9,807 nucleotides of DNA from Rhodobacteraceae bacterium UBA6273 (GTDB taxonomy: Bacteria; Pseudomonadota; Alphaproteobacteria; Rhodobacterales; Rhodobacteraceae): NCBI GenBank assembly GCA_002440625.1, contig DJUV01000286.1, forward strand, positions 1 to 9,807. The letters are read 5' to 3'. This document shows, piece after piece, positions 1 through 5,882 of this stretch (the stretch's first letter is position 1; every line of letters starts with the position of its first letter). A model generated the notes under the pieces. The model saw only the letters and a program-made list of their open reading frames with translations. It was not told the DNA's origin and made no database searches. The position numbers and the translations under genes were made by a program.

Positions 1-170
1 CCGGTGCAGTTCACCCCGTGGGTCGACCGCACGATCTTGTCGTGCCGCCAGCGGTTTCTGTAGACATCCTCCCAGTCACGGTTCTCGCGCGTTGTCTGGC
101 CCCAGCCGTCCGAGAATTGCTCAAGTTCTTTGCTTTGGAAGAAGTTCAGTCTGTCGAGCAGGTGGCTCAT
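1..170 (-). CDS. narG: Respiratory nitrate reductase alpha subunit, N-terminal part (cut by window edge)
   Basis: This is the start of the catalytic molybdenum subunit of the membrane-bound nitrate reductase NarGHI, which reduces nitrate to nitrite on the cytoplasmic face with electrons from quinol. Only 56 codons are present; the gene runs off the left edge. The translation starts [11 protein letters not shown] and ends with RSTHGVNCT, the near-invariant NarG segment that supplies the His and first Cys ligands of the FS0 [4Fe-4S] cluster (here His51 and Cys55). The [14 protein letters not shown] stretch before it is also typical. The ATG at 168-170 is preceded by AGGAAG about 5 nt upstream. 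The gene follows narK by 15 bp on the same strand, so the two are almost certainly co-transcribed. The family call is firm; nothing can be said about completeness downstream. Confidence 0.95.
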   Translation of the reverse strand, partial: MSHLLDRLNFFQSKELEQFSDGWGQTTRENRDWEDVYRNRWRHDKIVRSTHGVNCT

Positions 171-185
171 CGTGGCTTCCTTTCG

Positions 186-2912
186 TTATTCTGCGGGGTG
201 GGCGGTGGCGCCCAAACGGGCACGGCCGCGCTCGATATCGTGCAGCAGGCCGCCGGGGCGCGTGTAGACGACCCAGGTGATGGCAAGGCACAGCACGTAG
301 AAGATCAGGAACACCCAAAGCGCGCCGATCGGGCTGCCGGTCATCGCGATCGACGAGCCGTAGGCTTTCGGGATGAAGAACCCGCCATAGGCGCCGATGG
401 CGCTGGTGAAGGCGACGATCCCGCCCGATTCCATGGCGATCTGACGGGCACGGTCGGCCCCGGTCAGCTTCGGCATCAGGCGGGGCACTTCACGGCCCAT
501 GATCACCGGGATCATCTGGAAGGTCGAGGCGTTGCCGACCCCGGTGAAGAAGAACAGCGCCATGAAGCCCGCGAAGAACCCGGCGAAGCTGCCCGCCTGA
601 AGGGACAGGATTACGCCAAAGACAGAGGCGATCATGCCGACGAACACCCAGAACGTGACACGCCCGCCGCCGAACCTGTCGGAAACCCATCCCGTGCCGG
701 CACGGCTGAGCGCACCGACCAGCGGCCCGAGGAAGACGTACTGCAGGGCGTTCACGTCCGGGAAAGCGATCTTCGACAGAAGCGGGAAGCCCGCGGAATA
801 GCCGATGAAGCTGCCGAAGGTGCCGATGTAGAGGACGCACATCAACCAGTTATGCGTCCGCCCGAAGATCACCGATTGCTGGGCAAAGCTCGCCTTCGCA
901 TCGGCGATGTCGTTCATGCCCGCCCATGCCGCGATGGTCGAGATCAGGATGAACGGCACCCAGATGAAGCCCGCGTTCTGCATCCAGAGACTGGCCCCGG
1001 TTTCGGCGACGGTCTGCGGCGCACCGCCCAGAGCGCCGAACACGCCCACCGTGATCACCAGCGGCACCAGGAACTGCATGACGCTGACGCCGAGGTTGCC
1101 AAGGCCGGCGTTCAGCGCCAGCGCGTTGCCCTTTTCGGCCTTGGGAAAGAAGTAGCCGATGTTGGCCATGGAGGAGGCGAAGTTGGCCCCGCCAAGGCCG
1201 CACAGCAGCGCCAGGACCAGGAAGATGAAATAGGGTGTTTCAGGGTTCTGCACGGCATAGCCGATGCCGACGGCGGGCAGCAGCAGCGATGCGGTCGAAA
1301 GGGTCGTCCAGAGCCTGCCGCCGAAGATCGGCACCATGAAGCCGTAGAAGATCCGCAGCGTCGCCCCCGACAAGGCAGGCAGCGCGGCGAGCCAGAACAG
1401 TTGTTCCGGGGTGAAGGTGAAGCCGATCAGCGGCAGCTTGGCCACAACCATCGACCAGACCATCCAGACCGAGAACGCCAGAAGCAGTGCCGGGATCGAG
1501 AGCCATAGGTTCCGACGCGCGACAGCCCGGCCCTTGTCAGCCCAGAATGCCGCATCTTCCGGAGTCCAGTCTTCCAGAACGCGCGGCATCGCCGTGCGGT
1601 CAGGGTTGTGGATGGCCTGCATCTCGGGCAGTTGCGGCAGCCGGTCCAGTGCTTCGCCATGTGCCTTGCGTTCCATCGCGCGGATCGACAGATGCATCCA
1701 TGCCAGCGCGATGGCGACCAGGACGAACAGCAGGGCAAAGCACGAGGTATAGATGCCCGTCAGGTCGAGCAGGGCGCCAAAGGCGATGGGCAGGACAAAG
1801 CCGCCAAGGCCGCCGATCATGCCCACAAGGCCCCCGACCGCGCCGACATTGTTGGGGTAATAGACCGGGATGTGCTTGAACACCGCCGCCTTGCCCAGGC
1901 TCATGAAGAAGCCAAGCGCGAACAACGTGGCGACGAAGGGCCACAGGCCCATGCTCGTCGAGAAGGCGATCAGTCCGTCCTTGCCCTGGATGACGTAATC
2001 CGTCGGCGGATAGGACAGCATGAACAGGAACAGCATGGCGAAGCCGAAGGTCCAGTACATCACCGACCGCGCGCCGAACTTGTCGGACAGGTGCCCGCCA
2101 TAGGCCCGGAACAGCGAGGCCGACAGGCTGAAGGACGCCGCCGCCATGCCCGCCGTGCGGACGTCGACGCCGTAAACGTCGATCAGATAGTTTGGCAGCC
2201 ACAGCGCCAGCGCAACGAAAGCGCCGAACACGAAGAAGTAGTAAAGCGAGAAGCGCCAGACCTGCAGGTTCTTGAGCGGCGCAAACTGCTGGGCAAAACC
2301 GGGCGCCTTGGCGCCTGTCCTGCGGCGCTCGACGAGTGCCGGGTCATCCTTGGCAAAGATGAAGAAAACCACGCCCATCAGGGCAAGTGCGGCAGCCCAG
2401 ACGTTGGCCACGCCTTGCCAGCCATAAGCCACCATCACGAAGGGGGCGACGAACTTCGTCACCGCTGCGCCGATGTTGCCCGCCCCAAATATGCCCAGGG
2501 CCGTGCCCTGGCGGCCGGCATCGTACCAGCGGCTGACATAGGCGACGCCGATGATGAACGATCCACCGGCGAGGCCCACACCCAGCGCGGCGACCAGATA
2601 CATGATGTATGTGTCCGCAAAGGTCAGGGCCCAGGTGGCGAGTGCCGCAAGGATCATCTGCGCGGAAAAGACCAGGCGCCCGCCGTATTTCTCGGTCCAG
2701 ACGCCCAGGAAGATGCGGGTCAGCGAGCCGGTCAGGATGGGCGTGGCCACCAGAAGGCCGAACTGGGTGTCGTTCAGACTGAGCTCGCCCTTGATGGCGA
2801 CACCGATGATGGAGAAGATCGTCCAGACCGCGAAACAGGCGGTGAAGGCAATTGTGCTCAGGCTCAGGGCCCGCGTCTGATCGGCGCGTGAGGCTTTGGC
2901 TACGGTCTGCAT
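186..2912 (-). CDS. narK: Fused NarK1-NarK2 nitrate/nitrite transporter (major facilitator superfamily)
   Basis: This 908-residue inner-membrane protein is about twice the length of a single NarK, because two complete MFS units are joined. The first unit covers roughly residues 15-410, with a conserved Arg66 in TM2, the nitrate signature region at about 111-153 (including GAGNIG) and Arg269. A hydrophilic linker spans about 411-465. The second unit covers about 470-895, with Arg520, a second nitrate signature at 571-611 (GGANFASSMANIGYFFP and the following GLGNLGVSV) and Arg737. In characterised Paracoccus fusions the N-terminal NarK1 half acts as a nitrate/proton symporter and the C-terminal NarK2 half as a nitrate/nitrite antiporter; assigning those roles here is by family knowledge. 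The second half is closer in its motifs to E. coli NarK. The ATG at 2910-2912 has GGAGG about 7 nt upstream. narG follows 15 bp after the TAA. Expression is probably controlled by the FNR box at 2994-3007. Confidence 0.95.
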   Translation of the reverse strand: MQTVAKASRADQTRALSLSTIAFTACFAVWTIFSIIGVAIKGELSLNDTQFGLLVATPILTGSLTRIFLGVWTEKYGGRLVFSAQMILAALATWALTFADTYIMYLVAALGVGLAGGSFIIGVAYVSRWYDAGRQGTALGIFGAGNIGAAVTKFVAPFVMVAYGWQGVANVWAAALALMGVVFFIFAKDDPALVERRRTGAKAPGFAQQFAPLKNLQVWRFSLYYFFVFGAFVALALWLPNYLIDVYGVDVRTAGMAAASFSLSASLFRAYGGHLSDKFGARSVMYWTFGFAMLFLFMLSYPPTDYVIQGKDGLIAFSTSMGLWPFVATLFALGFFMSLGKAAVFKHIPVYYPNNVGAVGGLVGMIGGLGGFVLPIAFGALLDLTGIYTSCFALLFVLVAIALAWMHLSIRAMERKAHGEALDRLPQLPEMQAIHNPDRTAMPRVLEDWTPEDAAFWADKGRAVARRNLWLSIPALLLAFSVWMVWSMVVAKLPLIGFTFTPEQLFWLAALPALSGATLRIFYGFMVPIFGGRLWTTLSTASLLLPAVGIGYAVQNPETPYFIFLVLALLCGLGGANFASSMANIGYFFPKAEKGNALALNAGLGNLGVSVMQFLVPLVITVGVFGALGGAPQTVAETGASLWMQNAGFIWVPFILISTIAAWAGMNDIADAKASFAQQSVIFGRTHNWLMCVLYIGTFGSFIGYSAGFPLLSKIAFPDVNALQYVFLGPLVGALSRAGTGWVSDRFGGGRVTFWVFVGMIASVFGVILSLQAGSFAGFFAGFMALFFFTGVGNASTFQMIPVIMGREVPRLMPKLTGADRARQIAMESGGIVAFTSAIGAYGGFFIPKAYGSSIAMTGSPIGALWVFLIFYVLCLAITWVVYTRPGGLLHDIERGRARLGATAHPAE

Positions 2913-2993
2913 GGCAGGGCCTCCGGCAGGAATGGCTTGGTTGCCCCCGAAGGGGATTGCAGCCAGACCTGCGGCCGGAGCGGGCCGAATGAC

Positions 2994-3007
2994 TTGATCT
3001 AGATCAC
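2994..3007 (-). promoter_or_regulatory. FNR-type box of the narK promoter
   Basis: The plus-strand sequence is TTGATCTAGATCAC, which matches the FNR consensus TTGAT-N4-ATCAA at 9 of 10 defined positions. Its centre (3000.5) lies about 88 nt upstream of the narK ATG. A class II promoter, with activator centred at -41.5, would start transcription near 2959 and leave a leader of about 46 nt. No strong -10 hexamer is visible there, as expected for an activator-dependent promoter. The protein bound could be an FNR homologue (FnrP) or NarR, whose recognition helix resembles that of FNR. Confidence 0.8.
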
Positions 3008-3073
3008 GCCGCCCGGACCGCTTAACGAAATAAATGGCTTGCCCAAATTTGTTGACTCAAGGGCGATGCGGCA

Positions 3074-3110
3074 TCAAGCCGGTTCCGACGGAGATCAATT
3101 GTCGGCTTGA
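3074..3110. repeat. 8-bp inverted repeat in the narK-narR intergenic region
   Basis: TCAAGCCG (3074-3081) is perfectly inverted as CGGCTTGA (3103-3110) across a 21-bp spacer. The right arm also forms a second inverted pair, GCTTGA (3105-3110) with TCAAGC (3117-3122), which is the outline of the FNR-like box at 3107-3120. Three related half-sites are therefore arranged in a row. This suggests an operator array, but the binding protein is inference. Confidence 0.4.
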
Positions 3111-3120
3111 CAAATATCAA
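3107..3120 (+). promoter_or_regulatory. FNR-type box just upstream of narR
   Basis: TTGACAAATATCAA matches TTGAT-N4-ATCAA at 9 of 10 positions. Its centre is 50 nt upstream of the ATG chosen for narR and about 201 nt upstream of the narK ATG. At that distance from narR it would lie across or just upstream of the narR core promoter, so autorepression or FNR control of narR is plausible; long-range action on narK is an alternative. The first six bases, TTGACA, also match a sigma-70 -35 element, but no good -10 follows. The box overlaps an in-frame TTG that could be mistaken for the narR start codon. Confidence 0.65.
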
Positions 3121-3163
3121 GCGCGCCGATGATCTTGGGAACTCCAGATGGGGAGCGCATGGC

Positions 3164-3862
3164 ATGCCAGAGTCACACTACCCGGAGATTCGGGCTCTCG
3201 GGCTGTTTTCCGGAATGGCGGACGCGCATTTCCAGTCCCTGATGCGCGGTGCCTATGTGCAGAACTTTCCGCCGCAGATCGAACTGATCGGCGAGGGCGA
3301 GCCGAGCGATTTTCTGCATGTCGTCCTGTCCGGCTCGGTCGATCTGTTCTCGACGTGGAACGGTCGCGATACCAGCCTGGCAACCGTGCGGCCGATCTCG
3401 ACTTTCATCCTGGCGGCAACCATCCGGAATGCTCCCTATCTGATGTCGGCCAGAACGCTGGAAAAAAGCCGGATCGTCCTGATTCCCAGTCAGGACGTGC
3501 GCGCGATCTTCGATGTCGACGGCATTTTCGCCCGTGCCATCGTGACGGAACTCGCCCGGTGCTATCGGGCCGTCATCAAGTCACAAAAGGACCTGAAGCT
3601 CAGAACCTCGCTCGAACGGCTGGCAAACTATCTTTTGCGCCAACAGAAGCGCGCCGGCGGGGGGGCCAGCTTCGAACTGGATGTCGAGAAGCGCCGACTC
3701 GCATCCGTGCTGGGAATGACGCCCGAGAACCTGAGCCGGGCCTTCAAGGGCCTCCAGCCCTATGGTGTGGCTGTCGATGGCACGCGCATTTCCATCGGCG
3801 ACCAGGCCGATCTGGAAGGGTTTGCCAGACCGAACCCGCTGATTGACGACTTCTCGACCTGA
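3164..3862 (+). CDS. narR: FNR/CRP-family regulator of nitrate respiration, NarR type
   Basis: This 232-residue cytoplasmic transcription regulator has a cyclic-nucleotide-binding-like beta-roll (about 8-115), a dimerisation helix (about 118-145) and a C-terminal winged helix-turn-helix with the recognition helix at about 177-198. The FNR-type contact residues Glu188, Ser191 and Arg192 are present (ENLSR), predicting a TTGAT-like DNA half-site. Only one cysteine (Cys133) occurs, so it cannot carry the [4Fe-4S] oxygen sensor of FNR. NarR of Paracoccus likewise lacks the cluster and is needed for nitrate- or nitrite-dependent narK-narGHJI expression. Its position divergent from narK supports the same role. 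I start it at ATG 3164 because TGGGGAG lies 8 nt upstream; the longer in-frame reading from TTG 3107 would begin inside an FNR box. The related regulators DNR and NnrR also lack the cysteines, so the exact subtype rests partly on context. Confidence 0.85.
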   Translation: MPESHYPEIRALGLFSGMADAHFQSLMRGAYVQNFPPQIELIGEGEPSDFLHVVLSGSVDLFSTWNGRDTSLATVRPISTFILAATIRNAPYLMSARTLEKSRIVLIPSQDVRAIFDVDGIFARAIVTELARCYRAVIKSQKDLKLRTSLERLANYLLRQQKRAGGGASFELDVEKRRLASVLGMTPENLSRAFKGLQPYGVAVDGTRISIGDQADLEGFARPNPLIDDFST

Positions 3863-3865
3863 GGT

Positions 3866-4155
3866 TCAGGGCAAGGGACCGACCCCGGACAACAGCGGGT
3901 GCGCGCCGATCAACGGCAGATACAACGCCAGACCCGCCGCAGTACGGGCCACGACCTTTCGCGAAAACCGCAGGGTAATCAGCAGGATGGCCTGACTTCT
4001 GCGCGCAGAAGGTCTTGGTCCGCGCCCATCTCGCGCCGCTTGCGGCGGTCAACCGGGCGTTGCCCAAGAATCGCGAAACCGGCGACGGCGCCGAACAGGA
4101 TGACATGTCTCAGGTCCCCGTTCAGTACGACAGGGCCGTGGCCCCAAAGCGCGGT
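3866..4155 (-). pseudogene. nnrU: C-terminal remnant of an NnrU-family membrane protein, frameshifted
   Basis: Read on the minus strand from 4155, one frame gives LWGHGPVVLNGDLRHVILFG, then a hydrophobic stretch and DRRKRREMGAD, before a stop at 3979-3981. Shifting frame near 3985-3995 restores the rest, from AILLITLRFS through a second hydrophobic segment to HPLLSGVGPLP and a TGA at 3866-3868. Together these resemble the C-terminal third of NnrU-family proteins, integral membrane proteins often encoded near nitric-oxide and nitrite reductase genes. Upstream, a TGA at 4156-4158 lies in frame and no homology continues, so the N-terminal two thirds are missing. The remnant is convergent with narR (3-bp gap). 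The family call comes from motif memory; a database search of the joined peptide would settle it. It is very unlikely to be functional. Confidence 0.65.
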
Positions 4156-4196
4156 TCACTTTGGTAAGGTCCAGTCTCGCCTTCACTCTTTGCGAA

Positions 4197-4212
4197 GGTC
4201 GGTCGACCGACC
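4197..4212. repeat. 16-bp perfect palindrome
   Basis: GGTCGGTCGACCGACC is perfectly self-complementary and sits in the gene-poor stretch about 40 bp upstream of the nnrU remnant on the minus strand. It could be a dimeric regulator operator left from a lost gene or a recombination site. No function can be assigned from the sequence. Confidence 0.6.
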
Positions 4213-4439
4213 CGTTTCAGAATTTTATTGCCGTCTCACCATGCGCGACGAAGGCAAGACGGGGGTTCAAACTTCGCCGTGTAAATCAAGGCTGCGCAAG
4301 CATGGTAAAACATCTGTTCACGGCCCGTCAGTTGCCCTGAGTTGCCGCTGGTCCGGGATTTCGGATTGATCCGCGAATTCTTGCCTTCATTCAGAAATTG
4401 CGGTCGAGCGGCTAACAAGCTCGACAGAGCACCACATCG

Positions 4440-4473
4440 AAACACGGGCTACGGCCCGTGTTTCTTCTTTCCT
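4440..4473 (+). terminator. Strong rho-independent terminator with a UACG loop
   Basis: AAACACGGGC (4440-4449) and GCCCGTGTTT (4454-4463) form a perfect 10-bp stem closed by a C(UACG)G loop, a member of the extra-stable UNCG tetraloop class. The plus strand continues into a pyrimidine-rich, T-rich tract (TTTCTTCTTTCCT). On the minus strand only the three T of the stem follow, so the plus direction is preferred, although it might weakly end minus-strand transcripts from the fic remnant, which stops 42 bp away. No intact plus-strand gene lies immediately upstream; narR ends almost 580 bp earlier. Confidence 0.8.
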
Positions 4474-4505
4474 CTGCCGGCATGGAAGCCTGCGCCCGAT
4501 CCTTT

Positions 4506-5168
4506 TTACCCCAGTGAGTACCACGCCCCGCGGCCGGCCCCGTTCAACACGAAATGGCCATCCCCGACCAGCGCCCTGAAGTGCAGCTTCAGGGTGTTGC
4601 GGTTCTCTCCGGTCAGCCGTTCCGCATCGCCGATCGTCAGGCGACCGTGGTCGCGGACAAAGTCCAGAAGCTTTGCCGACACCTCCGGCAGGCTGCCCAT
4701 CATCAGCCTTTCGCGTTCGACCTTGTCGCGCAACCGGCGCATCTGGCGCAGGAGCGCAAGATAACAGGCTTCCTTGCTTTTCTTGATGAGGCTTTCAAGA
4801 GACGCATAGGGCACATAGGCATAGCCGGCCCTGACCAAGAGAAGCGTGGTCAGAGCCCGGCTGAGGCGGCCGTTCCCGTCCTGAAACGGGTGGATCTCAA
4901 GAAGGACCACCACGAAGATGCCGATCAAGAGAAGCGGATGCAGCGTGCCGTCCGCGCGGGCGGCATTGTACCAGTCCACCAGTCCAGTCATCCGCGCGGG
5001 CGTGTCGAAAGGACTGGCGGTTTCGAAGACGATGCCGATCTGCTGCCCCGTCTCGTCAAAGGCCGCGATCGAGTTTGCCGAGGTATTCCAGGCGCCGCGA
5101 TGCCGCTCACCCTTGCCGCTGCGGCGCAGGAGGTCACGGTGAAGCTGGCGGATGTGATTCTCGGTCAC
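4506..5168 (-). pseudogene. Fic-family AMP-transferase, 5'-truncated
   Basis: Fic proteins transfer AMP or another phosphate-containing group to target proteins. The core signature HPFQDGNGRLSR is intact at about 4857-4892 and includes the catalytic His. Before it comes VTENHIRQLHRDLL at the broken end and then FETASPFDTP; after it come LTTLLLVRAGYAYVPY and a C-terminal winged-helix-like segment (ENRNTLKLHFRALV) ending at TAA 4506-4508. Homology stops abruptly at about 5168; further upstream the same frame is only the antisense of an esterase fragment. The N-terminal part, which in class II Fic proteins carries the inhibitory helix (S/TxxxE), is therefore missing. Around residue YLALLRQMRRLRDKV the protein also seems about 30 residues shorter than the family, consistent with an in-frame internal deletion. 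There is no credible start codon or ribosome-binding site, so I call it a pseudogene. Confidence 0.8.
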
Positions 5169-5465
5169 ATCGCCGCCGGCAGCCCGTCGATCTGGACCGA
5201 TCCCGACTGGTTCCTGAGGACGGCCCCGGTTCCGGCCGGGCAAAGCATCCTCATCACCATTGGCGAGCTGGAAACGCCTGAGGCGGCCATGGCGGCGGGC
5301 GAACCGGCCAACCGCGTTGCCCGTCTGAGGGCCCGCGATATGGCCGGGCGGGCGGCGGCGATGGCCGGGCGCTTGGGCACCAGCGTCATCGTGCTGCCGG
5401 GCGAAAACCATGACGGTTTGCTCGCGCTCTTCCTGGCGCGGGCCATCAACAGCCTTTGGAAGTGA
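5169..5465 (+). pseudogene. Siderophore esterase-like alpha/beta hydrolase, C-terminal fragment
   Basis: The plus-strand frame ending at TGA 5463-5465 reads AAGSPSIWTDPDWFL, then ILITIGELETPEAAMAAGE, RVARLRARDMAGRAAAMA and VIVLPGENHDGLL. This matches the C-terminal half of IroE/Fes/BesA-type esterases (esterase D family), which hydrolyse catecholate siderophores to release iron. The SPSIW segment normally follows the GHSxGG nucleophile by about 25 residues; that nucleophile region is absent. The putative catalytic His in GENH remains. Homology starts at about 5169, exactly where the minus-strand Fic homology ends. The frame stays open upstream to an ATG at 5100, but that part is antisense to fic. 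It is convergent with the DUF2218 gene (17-bp gap) and was probably once part of the adjacent iron cluster. Confidence 0.72.
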
Positions 5466-5482
5466 GACGGAGGACACCGGCG

Positions 5483-5776
5483 CTAAGCGCCTTCCACGAC
5501 CCAGTTCAGACCGAGGAAGTTTTCCCGGTGCGCGAAGGTCGCGAGATGAACGTCGATGGTGAAGCGGGCCTGAATCAGGTTCTTGGCGTCTGCCGCTTCC
5601 AGCCGGACGGTCAGACCGCCGGCGTCGGCCGAAAACTCGGCAGGTCCCGAAGGCAGCGCGGCATGTCCGCGATGGTCGTCACACGACACCTCCACCTTGC
5701 GTGCGAAATGCTTGCAGAGCTGGGCGATGTATTTCGATCCGTTCGGGGTCGAAAGGCGGGCGGTTGTGACGATCAT
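5483..5776 (-). CDS. DUF2218 family protein
   Basis: This is a 97-residue soluble protein with no signal peptide. The family pattern is visible: a KYIAQLCKHFARKVEV segment early on, a central strand region ending in LTVRLEAAD, and a C-terminal block DVHLATFAHRENFLGLNW. DUF2218 proteins are small and often encoded beside, or fused to, siderophore-interacting ferric reductases and siderophore transporters; their biochemical role is not well established. I start at the ATG at 5774-5776 because AGGAAT lies 6 nt upstream; a longer frame to 5842 would cross the promoter region. The gene diverges from the siderophore ABC operon, with 106 bp between the starts, so shared iron control is likely. Confidence 0.85.
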   Translation of the reverse strand: MIVTTARLSTPNGSKYIAQLCKHFARKVEVSCDDHRGHAALPSGPAEFSADAGGLTVRLEAADAKNLIQARFTIDVHLATFAHRENFLGLNWVVEGA

Positions 5777-5882
5777 CCGATATTCCTGATTTTTTTTGTA
5801 AACTATAGGCTTGTGTTTGCCGGGGCAAGCCGCGAAACACATAGAGCCCGGCGCGATCGCCCATCAACATGAGGAAAACACC
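5777..5882. promoter_or_regulatory. Divergent control region of the DUF2218 gene and siderophore operon
   Basis: This is an AT-rich patch, including eight T at 5790-5797 and the core GTAAACTATAGG at 5798-5809, in an otherwise very GC-rich region. Candidate -10 elements are TAAACT (5799-5804) on plus and TATAGT (5807 down to 5802) on minus; neither has a strong -35. Two small inverted repeats interlock: GGCTTG (5808-5813) with CAAGCC (5826-5831), and GTGTTT (5813-5818) with AAACAC (5835-5840). I cannot identify a classical Fur box. Control by an iron regulator (Fur, RirA or IscR type in this order) is inferred from gene content. The ribosome-binding site GAGGAA of the binding-protein gene is at 5871-5876. 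Confidence 0.5.

Larger units (their letters stand above)
4156..4505. other. Gene-poor stretch between the nnrU and fic remnants
   Basis: No reading frame on either strand has a believable start, codon bias or recognisable motif. The base composition is less GC-rich than the flanking genes. What can be seen is a 16-bp palindrome, a strong terminator hairpin, and weak inverted repeats such as CCTTC (4180-4184) with GAAGG (4194-4198), and CCGTCT (4231-4236) with AGACGG (4257-4262). It probably represents intergenic debris around decayed genes, with a possible small RNA ending at the terminator. Confidence 0.5.

Noticed and set aside
18..1508. 496-codon plus-strand open frame opposite narK
   Set aside because: It is antisense to the strongly supported narK gene, rich in Arg, Asp, His and Gly as expected from the complement of GC-rich membrane-protein codons, and has no recognisable motif.
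1608..2891. 427-codon plus-strand open frame opposite the first half of narK
   Set aside because: Same reason: composition typical of an antisense shadow, no motif and no ribosome-binding logic.
3899..4369. 156-codon plus-strand open frame after narR
   Set aside because: It runs antisense to the nnrU remnant and into gene-poor DNA, has no ribosome-binding site and no motif; its composition looks random.
4554..5168. Upstream part of a 303-codon plus-strand frame that ends as the esterase
   Set aside because: Before 5169 it is antisense to Fic coding sequence. Only the last 98 codons match a hydrolase.
5479..5491. GGCGCTAAGCGCC as a terminator between the esterase remnant and the DUF2218 gene
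   Set aside because: The loop would be only one to three bases, the element includes the DUF2218 stop codon, and no T-rich tract follows on either strand.
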